Origin: an uncultured Eubacteriales bacterium
Lineage (GTDB): Bacteria; Bacillota; Clostridia; Oscillospirales; Acutalibacteraceae
NCBI GenBank assembly: GCA_951801675.1
Contig: CATONX010000008.1
Span: 18,975-82,974 of the forward strand
Length of the DNA stretch: 64,000 bases
Reading direction: 5' to 3'
Positions 8,103 through 16,430 of the stretch are shown piece after piece. Each line of letters begins with the position of its first letter. The stretch's first letter is position 1. Both the position numbers and the translations under genes were made by a program. The notes beneath the pieces are model-generated. The model was given only the letters and a program-made list of their open reading frames with translations, did no database searches and was not told where the DNA came from.

Positions 8103-9923
8103 TTATTTCGCTTTGCTGGCGGACTTCATCCGCAGCTCCTTAGACAAAATGGCCTTGCGCAGACGGATGCTCTTGGGGGTGACCTCCACCAGCTCATCGT
8201 CGTTGATAAACTCCAGCGACTGCTCCAGGCTGAGGGTAGTGGGCGGGGTCAGCTTGAGCGCGTCATCCGACCCGGCGGCGCGCATGTTGGTCACGTGCTT
8301 TTTCTTGCACACGTTTACCACAATGTCCTCGTTCTTGGGGGACTCGCCCACGATCATCCCTTCGTAGACCTCTACGCCAGGGCCGATGAACAGCGTACCC
8401 CGGTCCTGGGCGTTAAAAAGACCGTAGCCGGTAGAGGTGCCCGATTCATGGGCGACCAGAGAGCCCTGCATGCGGCGGGGAATTTCCCCTTTGTACCGCT
8501 CATACCCGTCGAAGATATGGTTTAAGATGCCGTTTCCGTTGGTATCGGACAAAAACTGCTGCCGGTATCCCATCAGGCCCCGGGAGGGGATGCGGAATTC
8601 CAGGTGGGTCACGCCGGTTTCCCGGGTCCCCATGTTGAGAAGCTCCGCCTTGCGCGAGCCCAGCTTTTCCATCACCGAGCCCACATAGTTTTCCGGAACC
8701 TCGATCATCAGAAGCTCCATGGGTTCGCACAGATGCCCGTCAATCTCTTTCATGATGACCTTCGGGGGCGATACCGCGAACTCGAAATTTTGCCGGCGCA
8801 TGGTTTCAATGAGAATGGACAGGTGCAGCTCACCCCGGCCGGAAACCTTGAAGGTGTCCGCCGAGTCGGTCTCCTCCACCCGCATGGAAACATTGGTTTC
8901 CACTTCTTTAAAGAGCCGGTCGCGCAGGTTGCGGGAGGTGACGTACTTGCCTTCCCGTCCGGCAAAGGGAGAGTTGTTCACCAAAAAGTTCATGGAGACG
9001 GTAGGCTCGTCAATCTTCACGAAAGGCAGAGCCTCCGGGCAGTCGGGTGCGCAGAGGGTCTCGCCGATGTTGAGGGACGGAATGCCCGCCACGCACACCA
9101 AATCACCAAGGCTCGCATCCTCTACCTCCACCCGCTTTAACCCCTCGAACTGGTAAAGCCGGGTGATTTTGCAGGCCTGTGTGGTCCCGTCCTGCCGGCA
9201 CAAAACCGCAGCCTGGCCGTATTTTGCCTTTCCACGCTCCACGCGGCCCACCCCGATGCGGCCCACGTAATCGTCCGCTTCAATGGAGGAGAACAGAATC
9301 TGCAGCGGGCCGTCCGGGTCTCCTTCCGGGGCCGGAACGTGCTTTAGGATTTCTTCGAACAACGGCACCATGTTCGTGCCCGGCACCGCCGGGTCCAGAG
9401 TGGCGTACCCGTCCCGCCCGGAGGCGTAGATCACCGGGAACTCCAGCTGGTCGTCGTCTGCTCCCAGCTCGATGAACAGGTCGAGAACCTCGTCCACCAC
9501 TTCTAAGGGTCTCGCGCCCGGCCGGTCAATCTTGTTGACCACCACCACCGGTTTCTTGCCCAGGCCCAGCGCCTTTTTGAGCACAAACCGGGTCTGGGGC
9601 ATGCAGCCTTCAAAGGCGTCCACCAATAGGAGAACCCCGTCCACCATCATCAGGATGCGTTCCACCTCGCCGCCGAAATCGGCGTGACCGGGGGTGTCCA
9701 CAATATTGATTTTCACTTCACCGTACTTAACGGCGGTGTTTTTGGATAAAATCGTAATGCCGCGCTCGCGTTCCAGGTCGCCGTTGTCCATGACGCGCTC
9801 CTGCACGGCTTCGTTTTCCCGGAAAATGCCGCTTTGCTTGAGTAGCTGGTCCACCAGCGTAGTCTTCCCGTGGTCAACGTGGGCGATGATCGCCACGTTG
9901 CGAATGTCTTCCCGTTTTGCCAT
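8103..9923 (-). CDS. typA: Ribosome-associated GTPase TypA/BipA
   Basis: 606 residues, the standard length. BipA is an EF-G-like translational GTPase that binds 70S ribosomes and helps 50S assembly and stress adaptation. G motifs: [11 protein letters not shown] (G1), the switch region with [19 protein letters not shown] (G3) and [11 protein letters not shown] (G4). Domain V and the C-terminal BipA domain ([40 protein letters not shown]) are intact. A promoter reading leftward, TTGTAA-17-TAAAAT, lies at 10070-10042. Confidence 0.97.
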   Translation of the reverse strand: MAKREDIRNVAIIAHVDHGKTTLVDQLLKQSGIFRENEAVQERVMDNGDLERERGITILSKNTAVKYGEVKINIVDTPGHADFGGEVERILMMVDGVLLLVDAFEGCMPQTRFVLKKALGLGKKPVVVVNKIDRPGARPLEVVDEVLDLFIELGADDDQLEFPVIYASGRDGYATLDPAVPGTNMVPLFEEILKHVPAPEGDPDGPLQILFSSIEADDYVGRIGVGRVERGKAKYGQAAVLCRQDGTTQACKITRLYQFEGLKRVEVEDASLGDLVCVAGIPSLNIGETLCAPDCPEALPFVKIDEPTVSMNFLVNNSPFAGREGKYVTSRNLRDRLFKEVETNVSMRVEETDSADTFKVSGRGELHLSILIETMRRQNFEFAVSPPKVIMKEIDGHLCEPMELLMIEVPENYVGSVMEKLGSRKAELLNMGTRETGVTHLEFRIPSRGLMGYRQQFLSDTNGNGILNHIFDGYERYKGEIPRRMQGSLVAHESGTSTGYGLFNAQDRGTLFIGPGVEVYEGMIVGESPKNEDIVVNVCKKKHVTNMRAAGSDDALKLTPPTTLSLEQSLEFINDDELVEVTPKSIRLRKAILSKELRMKSASKAK

Positions 9924-10041
9924 GTTGTTTGTTCCCTCCGTCGGTTTCCGAAACGCGTCCGGTGTTCCTGAAATGGGCGCTGCGGCCGTGCGGCTTTGCC
10001 CCCTAAGACGCGGTTTTCTTTTCCTTGCCTTTAACTTATAA

Positions 10042-10070
10042 ATTTTAGCACAATCCCCACCCCGTTACAA
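10042..10070 (-). promoter_or_regulatory. typA promoter
   Basis: On the minus strand TTGTAA (10070-10065), 17-base spacer and TAAAAT (10047-10042). It is placed about 120 bases upstream of the typA start. Confidence 0.6.
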
Positions 10071-10096
10071 TAGAAGGATTGAATAAATCCCGTCCT

Positions 10097-10124
10097 TTGC
10101 AAATCGGTCCTTTTCAGATATAAT
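10097..10124 (+). promoter_or_regulatory. Promoter of the histidine-phosphatase gene
   Basis: TTGCAA (10097-10102), 16-base spacer, TATAAT (10119-10124), about 70 bases upstream of the gene at 10193. It diverges from the typA promoter. Confidence 0.65.
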
Positions 10125-10192
10125 GTTGTTATACGCATAAAATTCGGCCACATACAGACGAAAAGACACATTGCGAAAGGAAACCGCATAGA

Positions 10193-10924
10193 ATGAAAAC
10201 ATACCAGATTCATCTGATTCGCCACGGCATCATCGACGGCAATCTAAAGGGGCAGTATATCGGCGTCACCGACCAGCCTTTGGCCCCCGAAGGGGTGCGC
10301 CAGCTTCTGGATTTAAAGGAACGCTATCAGTACCCCCAGGCCCAGCGGTATTATTGCAGCCCCCTTCTGCGCTGCAGGCAGACCATGAAGGTGCTCTATC
10401 CTGAGGCCGATCCCACCCCGGTGCCTGGTTTTTCCGAGTGCAGCTTCGGGGTGTTCGAAGGTAAGAGCGCCCAGGAGCTGAAACAGGATCCCCGGTTTCT
10501 TCAGTGGATGGAGGAAGGGGGAACCGGCGCGCCTCCCGAAGGGGAAAGCGGGGTGGACTTTCAGATCCGCTGCTGCAACGCCTTCATCGAGCTGGTGCAG
10601 GAGCTGATGAAAACCGGCACCACTTCTGCGGTGGTGGTGGCCCATGGAGGCACCATCATGTCCATCCTGGCGGCCTTCGGCCTGCCAAGGGCCAACTTCT
10701 TCGACTGGATGTGTCAAAACGGCCACGGCTACAGCCTGCGGGTGACTCCGAGCTTGTGGATGAGCGGCCAGGTGGTGGAGGCCTATCAGATGCTTCCTTT
10801 GGGCTATGGTCCAGAACGGTCGGACGAGCAGAAGATCATCCTGGACGTGGCCAGAGAAGCGGCGGACCGGGCGTACGGCCGGCCGGAAGACGAAGAGGCG
10901 GAGAGAAACGAGGACGAGCTGTAA
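10193..10924 (+). CDS. Histidine phosphatase family protein (phosphoglycerate-mutase-like)
   Basis: 243 residues. The catalytic LIRHG motif is at residues 8-12; a second conserved block, SPLLRCRQTM, supplies the phosphate-pocket Arg, FSECSFGVFEGK carries the acidic region, and VVVAHGGTIMSIL the second catalytic His. These make a 2-phosphohydrolase of the cobC/phosphoglycerate-mutase branch; the natural substrate cannot be told. The tail past residue 215 is charged and low in complexity. An AAAGGA ribosome site precedes the ATG. No cobalamin genes are nearby, so a CobC role is not supported. Confidence 0.85.
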   Translation: MKTYQIHLIRHGIIDGNLKGQYIGVTDQPLAPEGVRQLLDLKERYQYPQAQRYYCSPLLRCRQTMKVLYPEADPTPVPGFSECSFGVFEGKSAQELKQDPRFLQWMEEGGTGAPPEGESGVDFQIRCCNAFIELVQELMKTGTTSAVVVAHGGTIMSILAAFGLPRANFFDWMCQNGHGYSLRVTPSLWMSGQVVEAYQMLPLGYGPERSDEQKIILDVAREAADRAYGRPEDEEAERNEDEL

Positions 10925-10994
10925 AAACGAAACCGTTTTCAACTGTTTGTTGAAAACCCTGTTCATATGATTCGGGAATGGAGGGGAACACATC

Positions 10995-12149
10995 GTGAAA
11001 AAACGAAAGCTTGCCGGCTTGCTTCTTACTTGTCTCTTGGTGCTCAGCGGGTGCGTCCCTTCCCCCGCCCCGCCGGACAACGTGCCGTCTCCTCCGGCGG
11101 CTTCCTCTCCGGCGCCCTCCTCCTTGGTACCCGAAAGCAAGCCTTCCCCGTCCGAAACCTGGGGGGAAACGGGCAGCGCCAAAACCCTGACCGGCAGTAC
11201 CCTGGTGGTCAACCTTTTCCTTTCCGACGCGCAGAGCCAGTGGGACAGCCAGTCCCGCACCGACGCCATGGAGATGCTCGAGGAGGCCTTTGTCTTTCTG
11301 ACCGAGGAAGCGTCACGCTATGGGCAGGAGATCCGGCTGGCTCAAACCGACAAGCTGGCCTCCTATTACCTGACCTTTGACCAAGCGGTGGAGGACAATC
11401 TAGAGTATTACTGGTGGACCGACGAAATGCTTCCCCAGAATGGGTTTGCGGACTTTTCCGTTTTGCTGGAGGACGCCGTCAAGCAGGCCGGAGAACCGTA
11501 CGACAATGTGGCGGCCATTGTCCATCTCAATAAGCCGGGGCGCAGCTATGCCCTCCCCTTCCTCGCGGGAAACGAGGAAAAGTACCAGGCTGAGCATTTG
11601 GTGATGTTCTTTAACGAAGATGTCTCCCATCCCTATTACATCTGTCCGGCGGCCTATGCCCACGAGCTTTTGCATCTGTTCGGCGCCAGGGACCTTTACG
11701 ACCCGGACGGCCAGAACGCCGCCGTTAAGGACCTGGCTCGGAGCGTATGTGAAGACGATATTATGCTTTCGATCTCCTCGAACCTGTATAACCACCGGGT
11801 GGAGGGCCTAACCGCCTACTCGGTGGGGTGGCTTAGTGAGCTGCCGGAGGAGTTTTTGCCGCTTGAGGAGGTATTGAGCCGTCAAACCGGAGAGGAAGAA
11901 AGCCATGAAGATTTGCAAAGCGCGGCCCTACCAGGCAAAAACGCTGACGGCCCTTTCCATGGCCTCCAAGCGGGTATGGAACTATCCAAAGGAATACGAG
12001 GCCGTATGGAAGGCGGAACTGACCATTACCCCCGCCTATATCCGGGATCATCTGGTGCTGGTGGCCGAAGACGCGGGGACTTTGTGCGGCTACGGCTCGG
12101 TGGTGGAGGTAAAGGAACCCTTTATGGCAGGGAAGGTGCCGGTACATAA
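10995..12149 (+). CDS. Lipoprotein with a metzincin-like zinc protease motif; 3' end questionable
   Basis: Starts at GTG with GGAGGGG upstream. The signal peptide ends in the lipobox LSGC (Cys 20), followed by a Pro/Ser-rich linker to about residue 60. The core holds HELLHLFGARD (His 223 to Asp 233), an HExxHxxGxxD zinc site as in snapalysin-type metzincins, so it is probably a surface-anchored metalloprotease. The sequence reads naturally to about residue 303 (LSRQTGEEESHE); beyond that it becomes Gly/Arg-rich and lies wholly inside the GNAT gene starting at 11905 in another frame. The true C-terminus is therefore probably near 11.9 kb, with a lost stop codon or a frameshift. Confidence 0.75.
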   Translation: MKKRKLAGLLLTCLLVLSGCVPSPAPPDNVPSPPAASSPAPSSLVPESKPSPSETWGETGSAKTLTGSTLVVNLFLSDAQSQWDSQSRTDAMEMLEEAFVFLTEEASRYGQEIRLAQTDKLASYYLTFDQAVEDNLEYYWWTDEMLPQNGFADFSVLLEDAVKQAGEPYDNVAAIVHLNKPGRSYALPFLAGNEEKYQAEHLVMFFNEDVSHPYYICPAAYAHELLHLFGARDLYDPDGQNAAVKDLARSVCEDDIMLSISSNLYNHRVEGLTAYSVGWLSELPEEFLPLEEVLSRQTGEEESHEDLQSAALPGKNADGPFHGLQAGMELSKGIRGRMEGGTDHYPRLYPGSSGAGGRRRGDFVRLRLGGGGKGTLYGREGAGT

Positions 12150-12429
12150 GGGATTCTGGCTCGAGCACCTGTTTGTAGCGCCCGACCGGCTTGGTACCGG
12201 AATTGGGCGCAAGCTGGTGGCTGCTCTTTTGGAGGAATGCCGCAGGATGGGAGTGGAACATCTGCACCTATTCGCCGAACCTAAGGCGGCCGGGTTTTAT
12301 GAAAAGCTGGGCGCTCGGTATGAGGGGGAATCTCCATCCAGCATCGAAGGGCGCACAACGCCCTTGTTTTGTTTTGATTTGACTTTGCAAGCCGCCGAAT
12401 CTGCCCAACGTTTTCCCCATCCCGGATAA
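11905..12429 (+). CDS. GNAT family N-acetyltransferase
   Basis: 174 residues with the GNAT motif A block (FWLEHLFVAPDRLGTGIGRKLVAALLEECRRMG) and motif B (HLHLFAEPKAAGFYEKLGARYEGESPSS). The start has AGAGGAAG a few bases upstream. Its first 245 bases overlap the annotated frame of the lipoprotein gene; codon texture and the intact fold indicate that this frame is the real one there. Substrate unknown. Confidence 0.85.
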   Translation: MKICKARPYQAKTLTALSMASKRVWNYPKEYEAVWKAELTITPAYIRDHLVLVAEDAGTLCGYGSVVEVKEPFMAGKVPVHKGFWLEHLFVAPDRLGTGIGRKLVAALLEECRRMGVEHLHLFAEPKAAGFYEKLGARYEGESPSSIEGRTTPLFCFDLTLQAAESAQRFPHPG

Positions 12430-12452
12430 AAAACAAAAATTTTTTATCCGGG
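12421..12452 (+). terminator. Hairpin after the GNAT gene
   Basis: A perfect 13-bp inverted repeat, CCCGGATAAAAAA (12421-12433) against TTTTTTATCCGGG (12440-12452), overlapping the GNAT stop region. The T run is inside the stem, so termination efficiency is uncertain. Confidence 0.6.
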
Positions 12453-12488
12453 GTTTGTGCATATTCCCGCCCTTTTCGCACATACTAC

Positions 12489-12527
12489 ATCCGCTCTGTT
12501 CCGCACCGGCGTCGGAACAGGGCGGAT
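12489..12527 (+). other. GC-rich hairpin in the leader of the next gene
   Basis: ATCCGCTCTGTTCCG (12489-12503) pairs with CGGAACAGGGCGGAT (12513-12527) with one G-T pair and a 9-base loop. It lies 35 bases upstream of the gene at 12563, which suggests an RNA structure in its 5' leader or an additional terminator. Confidence 0.45.
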
Positions 12528-12562
12528 AACCCACTTTTCGCCGGGGAAATGGCGGGAAGCAA

Positions 12563-12991
12563 ATGGACAGCAACATCGAATTTTTAAACACCCTCTACCA
12601 AACCGCGAAGATGGGCGAGGACAACATCAAAACCGTTCTCAAAACCGTAAACGCGCAGGACATCAAAAGCGACCTGCAAACCCAAATGAACGGCTATAAC
12701 ACCTTCAGCTACCGCGCTCAGCAGTTGATGACCAAATACGACGATGTTCCCAAAGAAAACGGTCCCATGCAAAAGGCGATGGCTTATGCGGGCGTGCGCA
12801 TGAACACCATGAAAGACGCGTCGCCCTCCCATATCGCCGAAATGATGATCCAGGGCAGCACCATGGGCATCATTGAAGAAACCGAATCCCTCAAAAAGCA
12901 CCCGGAGGCGGACGAACCCATTCAGCAGATCGCCCGGGACATGATCCAGTTCGAGCAAAACAGCATTGAACGGCTCAAGCAATACCTGTAA
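12563..12991 (+). CDS. Small all-helical protein of unknown function
   Basis: 142 residues, soluble, predicted from its heptad-like pattern to be a helical bundle. Conserved-looking segments are NIEFLNTLYQTAKMGEDNIK near the start and SHIAEMMIQGSTMGIIEETESLKKH in the second half. Similar proteins occur in Clostridia as hypothetical proteins; a ferritin-like or DUF2383-like fold is possible but I see no diiron motif. The ATG has GGCGGGAAGC upstream. It stands alone between a leader hairpin and a terminator. Confidence 0.7.
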   Translation: MDSNIEFLNTLYQTAKMGEDNIKTVLKTVNAQDIKSDLQTQMNGYNTFSYRAQQLMTKYDDVPKENGPMQKAMAYAGVRMNTMKDASPSHIAEMMIQGSTMGIIEETESLKKHPEADEPIQQIARDMIQFEQNSIERLKQYL

Positions 12992-13040
12992 CCCCAGGTG
13001 TTTCAAATGCGGGCGCGGCGGCCCGGTTCTCTATACGCCG

Positions 13041-13080
13041 AAACAGGGACAGCAATTTAGAATTGCCATCCCTGTTTTTA
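13041..13080. terminator. Bidirectional terminator
   Basis: AAACAGGGA..GCAATT (13041-13057) pairs with AATTGC..TCCCTGTTT (13061-13077), two mismatches inside. It serves the helical-protein gene on the plus strand and the MmcQ/YjbR gene on the minus strand. Confidence 0.75.
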
Positions 13081-13455
13081 TGCCTTTCCTTTTCGAATTT
13101 TCGGCGCGGTCAAATCAAAGCTGACGTCCAGCACCATTTTGACCGTTTCTTCTTTTGCGCTGCCGTCCAACGAAATCGAGACCCAGTTGGCCTTGTTCAT
13201 ATGGTACGCCGGGTAGACGCCGGGCTCCGCCCGCAAGGACCCCTGCAAAAGAGGATCGCATTTGACGTTTACAATGTCCAGCGCCCCCTCCTCCCTAATG
13301 CCCAGCTTTTCTCTGGAAACCGTCATCAGCACCGCGAACCACTTGCGGTTGTTCGGATGGCGAAACACTACATTGGTAGGATACTTCTCCCATGGACGCT
13401 CCCCATCCACGCCATAGGTTTGCGCTATATATTCTTCCCATTCTTCTCGGTTCAT
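13078..13455 (-). CDS. MmcQ/YjbR family protein
   Basis: About 125 residues. The second ATG (13455) is preferred because GGGGAGG lies nine bases before it; an ATG three codons earlier abuts the ribosome site. Family hallmarks are the N-terminal helical part (EEYIAQTYGVDGERPWEKYP), FRHPNNRKWFAVLMTV, and the C-terminal PAYHMNKANWVSISLDGS with the conserved HxNKxxW pattern. The fold is CyaY-like and is often described as DNA-binding, but cellular function is not established. Confidence 0.85.
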   Translation of the reverse strand: MNREEWEEYIAQTYGVDGERPWEKYPTNVVFRHPNNRKWFAVLMTVSREKLGIREEGALDIVNVKCDPLLQGSLRAEPGVYPAYHMNKANWVSISLDGSAKEETVKMVLDVSFDLTAPKIRKGKA

Positions 13456-13553
13456 ATGTCCCATCCTCCCCAGCGTTCGAGCCCGTCTTCCTTCATTATA
13501 ATGAGGTCACCTCCTCTTTTCAACCGTTTTTCAGCCGCCCTCTCCAACCAAAC

Positions 13554-13595
13554 AAGCCCGGCGGCGAACCTTAAGTTGGTTCGCCGCCGGGCTTT
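13554..13595 (-). terminator. Terminator of the ligase gene
   Basis: A long GC-rich hairpin: AAGCCCGGCGGCGAACC (13554-13570) pairs with GGTTCGCCGCCGGGCTT (13578-13594). On the minus strand it comes about 30 bases after the ligase stop. Confidence 0.75.
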
Positions 13596-13626
13596 CCGTC
13601 AGGCCGGGCGCTGGGCCGGCCTTTGC

Positions 13627-15918
13627 TTATTTGCTTTCGCCGCGGATCTCCACACGGCGGATCTTGCCGCTGATGGTCTTGGGCAGCTCATCGACAAATT
13701 CCACCACCCGCGGGTACTTATAGGGCGCGGTATGGTCCTTGACATAGGTCTGGATTTCCTTCTTAAGCGCCTCCGACGGCTCGTTGCCGCGGGTCAGCAC
13801 AATGGTGGCCTTGACCACCTGGCCGCGGATGGGGTCGGGCACGCCGGTGATGGCGCACTCGAGCACATAGGGCAGCTCCATGATGACGCTTTCGATCTCG
13901 AACGGGCCAATGCGGTAGCCGGAGGATTTGATCAGGTCGTCGGTGCGGCCCACATACCAGAAGTAGCCGTCCTCATCCCGCCAGGCCATGTCGCCGGTGT
14001 GGTAGGCCCCGTCGTGCCAGGCGGCCTTGGTCAGGCCTTCGTCCCGGTAATAGCCTTTGTAAAGCCCGCAGGGAACTTCCTTGTCGGTGCGCACCACAAT
14101 CTCCCCTACCTCGCCGGGCTTAGCAAAGGTTCCGTCGCCGGTGACCAGGTCGATGTGGTACTGGGGGTTGGGCTTGCCCATGGAACCGGGTTTGGGCTCC
14201 ATGCCGATGAGGTTTGCGATGGCAAGGGTGGTTTCGGTCTGGCCGAAGCCTTCCATGAGCTTTAAGCCGGTGGCGTTATACCACTGCTGGTACACCTCGG
14301 GGTTGAGCGCCTCGCCTGCGATGGTGCAGTAGGTCAGGGAGCTCAAGTCGTACTTCGTCAGGTCCTCCTTGATGAAGAACCGGTACATGGTGGGAGGCGC
14401 GCAGAAGGTGGTGATGCGGTATTTGGCGAACATGGGGAGGATATCCTCCGCATGGAACCGGTCGAAGTCATAGGTAAAGACCGCCGCCTCGCACAGCCAC
14501 TGGCCGTAGAGCTTGCCCCAGACCGCCTTGCCCCAGCCGGTGTCGGAGATGGTGAAGTGCAGCCCGTCGGGGTTGACGTTGTGCCACCAGCGGGCGGTGA
14601 CGATGTGGCCGATGGCATAGGTGTAGGCGTGGGTGGCGATTTTCGGATAGCCGGTGGTACCGGAGGTAAAATACATGAGCATGGGGTCGGTGGCAAGGGT
14701 GGCGGCTTCGCCGGTGGGGCGCTCGAACACGTCCGAGCTGCCTTCCAGGCCCTCGTCGAAGTTGAGCCAGCCTTCTCTCGTGCCGTTGACCACGCACTTG
14801 ATTTCCAGCGTGGGGGATTCGGCCTGGGCCTCGTCCACGTAGTGAGTCACGTCCCCGTCGCTGGTGCACACCACCGCTTTGACGCCGGCGGCGTTGAACC
14901 GATAGGAGAAATCATGAGTGACCAGCTGGTTGGTGGCGGGGATGGCGACAGCCCCCAGCTTATGCAGGCCCACGATGGCGAACCAGAACTGGTAATGGCG
15001 TTTGAGCACCAGCATAACCCGGTCGCCCTTCTTGATGCCTAAGGAACGGAAATAGTTGGCGGCCTTGGCGGAATACCGGGCCATGTCGCCGAAGGAGAAA
15101 TCCCGCTCCTGCTTGTCATTGGAGACCCAGAGCATGGCTCGCTTATCGGGGCATTTTTTACCCAGCGCGTCCACCACGTCGAAGCCGAAGTTGAAGTTTT
15201 CCGGGGTTTTGAAGCGGATGTCTTTTAAGTGGCCGTTCTCGTCGAGAGTTTCGTCCACAAACTGCTTGTAAAGAAGCTCCTTGGGCGCCGCGGGCGTGAC
15301 CGCTTCCTCCTGCTCGGCGACCACTTCCACCGGCTGGGTGTCCGCGCCCTCTCTGCCCTTCATCACAAAGGCCAGAAACTCGCAGTCCTCCCCGCCGACC
15401 GCCACCATGCCGTGGTGATGGCTCGCGTCGTAGAAGATGCAGTCGCCCTCCTTGAGGACCTCCACATGACCGTTCACCTGTACCTTCAGCTGGCCCTTGA
15501 GCACATAGTCCATCTCCTGGCCTTCGTGGAAGGACAGATGGATGGGGCTCTCCTCCTCTTCCTTCGAATACTTGGCCTTGACCACAAAGGGTTCAGCCAG
15601 GCGGTCCTTGAAGAGATAGGCAAGGTGCTGATAGTCAAACTCCCGGCGGCGGCGGATGGGCATGCCCTCCCCTTTGCGCGCCATGGAGTACACCTGCAGA
15701 TGGGGTTCCTCGCCGGAGACGATGGCGGAAATGTCAATCCCGAACCGGGTGGCGCATTTGAACAGGAAGGTGAAGGAAAAGTCCTGTTCCCCGTTCTCCT
15801 TTGCCAGGTATTCGTCCAGGGTCACGTCCGTGACCTGCGCCATTTCCTCTGGCGTGATGTCCATCATCTGCCGCAGGCCTTTGAGGCGTTCTGCGATTTT
15901 CTTGACCTGTGTTTCCAT
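13627..15918 (-). CDS. HTH-cupin-AMP-binding fusion: acyl-CoA synthetase with N-terminal sensor domains
   Basis: 763 residues in three parts. Residues 1-75 resemble an XRE-type helix-turn-helix (RLKGLRQMMDITPEEMAQVTDVTLDEYLAKENG). Residues about 115-190 are a cupin (SFHEGQEMDYVLKGQLKVQVNG ... GDCIFYDASHHHGM). Residues about 240-763 are an AMP-forming acyl-CoA ligase: phosphate loop YFTSGTTGYPK, the GFGQTETT motif, YHTGDMAWRDEDGYFWYVGR hinge, and the catalytic Lys in PKTISGKIRR near the C-terminus. The ligase part looks like a medium- or branched-chain acid enzyme. A T-box leader precedes it, implying control by tRNA charging. Substrate unknown; an aliphatic or aryl carboxylate is likely. Confidence 0.9.
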   Translation of the reverse strand: METQVKKIAERLKGLRQMMDITPEEMAQVTDVTLDEYLAKENGEQDFSFTFLFKCATRFGIDISAIVSGEEPHLQVYSMARKGEGMPIRRRREFDYQHLAYLFKDRLAEPFVVKAKYSKEEEESPIHLSFHEGQEMDYVLKGQLKVQVNGHVEVLKEGDCIFYDASHHHGMVAVGGEDCEFLAFVMKGREGADTQPVEVVAEQEEAVTPAAPKELLYKQFVDETLDENGHLKDIRFKTPENFNFGFDVVDALGKKCPDKRAMLWVSNDKQERDFSFGDMARYSAKAANYFRSLGIKKGDRVMLVLKRHYQFWFAIVGLHKLGAVAIPATNQLVTHDFSYRFNAAGVKAVVCTSDGDVTHYVDEAQAESPTLEIKCVVNGTREGWLNFDEGLEGSSDVFERPTGEAATLATDPMLMYFTSGTTGYPKIATHAYTYAIGHIVTARWWHNVNPDGLHFTISDTGWGKAVWGKLYGQWLCEAAVFTYDFDRFHAEDILPMFAKYRITTFCAPPTMYRFFIKEDLTKYDLSSLTYCTIAGEALNPEVYQQWYNATGLKLMEGFGQTETTLAIANLIGMEPKPGSMGKPNPQYHIDLVTGDGTFAKPGEVGEIVVRTDKEVPCGLYKGYYRDEGLTKAAWHDGAYHTGDMAWRDEDGYFWYVGRTDDLIKSSGYRIGPFEIESVIMELPYVLECAITGVPDPIRGQVVKATIVLTRGNEPSEALKKEIQTYVKDHTAPYKYPRVVEFVDELPKTISGKIRRVEIRGESK

Positions 15919-15961
15919 CTGAAAAACCTCCTTATTGCATTGGTTCCAAAAAAATTACAAA

Positions 15962-16243
15962 AGAAAAAGCTTCATCTCCACTGAAGAGATGAAGCTGAAT
16001 ACACTCCACGTTACCACTCTACTTGCCGGTTTTTCTCCGGCCACCTTTGCCGTATCCAATAATACGCTCTCCTGTAACGGGGAGAACCCGGTCTCGCTTA
16101 CTTCACGCCTGACGGCGGGTTGGGCGGACTGCTTGGGGGTGATAGACAACTGCCACACGTTACCGCCTTGCACCAACCGGCGGCTCTCTGAAAACGGAGA
16201 TGGCCATGCCCGTGTCCCCTTCGTCGCATTGCTCTTATAAATT
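15962..16243 (-). ncRNA. T-box leader RNA, putative isoleucine specifier
   Basis: Read on the minus strand. The Stem I distal part AGAGAGCC...GGTTGGTGCAAGG (16189-16163) is typical. The T-box sequence AGAGTGGTAACGTGG (16020-16006) matches the AGGGTGGNACCGCG consensus well, with the TGGT bulge that reads the tRNA end. An intrinsic terminator follows, AGCTTCATCTC paired with GAGATGAAGCT (15996-15968) then a T run. In the specifier loop an ATC triplet (16143-16141) is followed by A and then CCCC that can pair with GGGG at 16219-16216, the position of the codon in the glyQS leader; this suggests an Ile specifier. The ligase gene starts 44 bases past the terminator. Confidence 0.85.
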
Positions 16244-16249
16244 TCTTAC

Positions 16250-16278
16250 AGGATACACCCAAGCGCTCCCCTTGTCAA
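16250..16278 (-). promoter_or_regulatory. Promoter of the T-box/ligase transcript
   Basis: TTGACA (16278-16273), 17-base spacer, TATCCT (16255-16250) on the minus strand, placing the RNA start near 16243. Confidence 0.7.
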
Positions 16279-16430
16279 GAGAAATTTTTTCTTTTCTAAG
16301 CCGTATTTTTTCACCGGGTCCGGTCATTTGAGGGAAGCGCTTGTTCTCGTTCTTTCCTCTGAAATTCGCATTCACCCAGGCGCCCGGTTTTTTTCTGTAG
16401 CCCGATCCGCTTGTTTCCAGCCCGGTGGGA

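Noticed and set aside
10193..10924. Cobalamin-pathway phosphatase CobC
   Set aside because: Only the general histidine-phosphatase motifs are seen and no cobalamin gene or B12 riboswitch is nearby.
13063..14265. 400-codon plus-strand frame opposite the ligase and MmcQ genes
   Set aside because: Antisense of two convincing genes; no domain recognisable.
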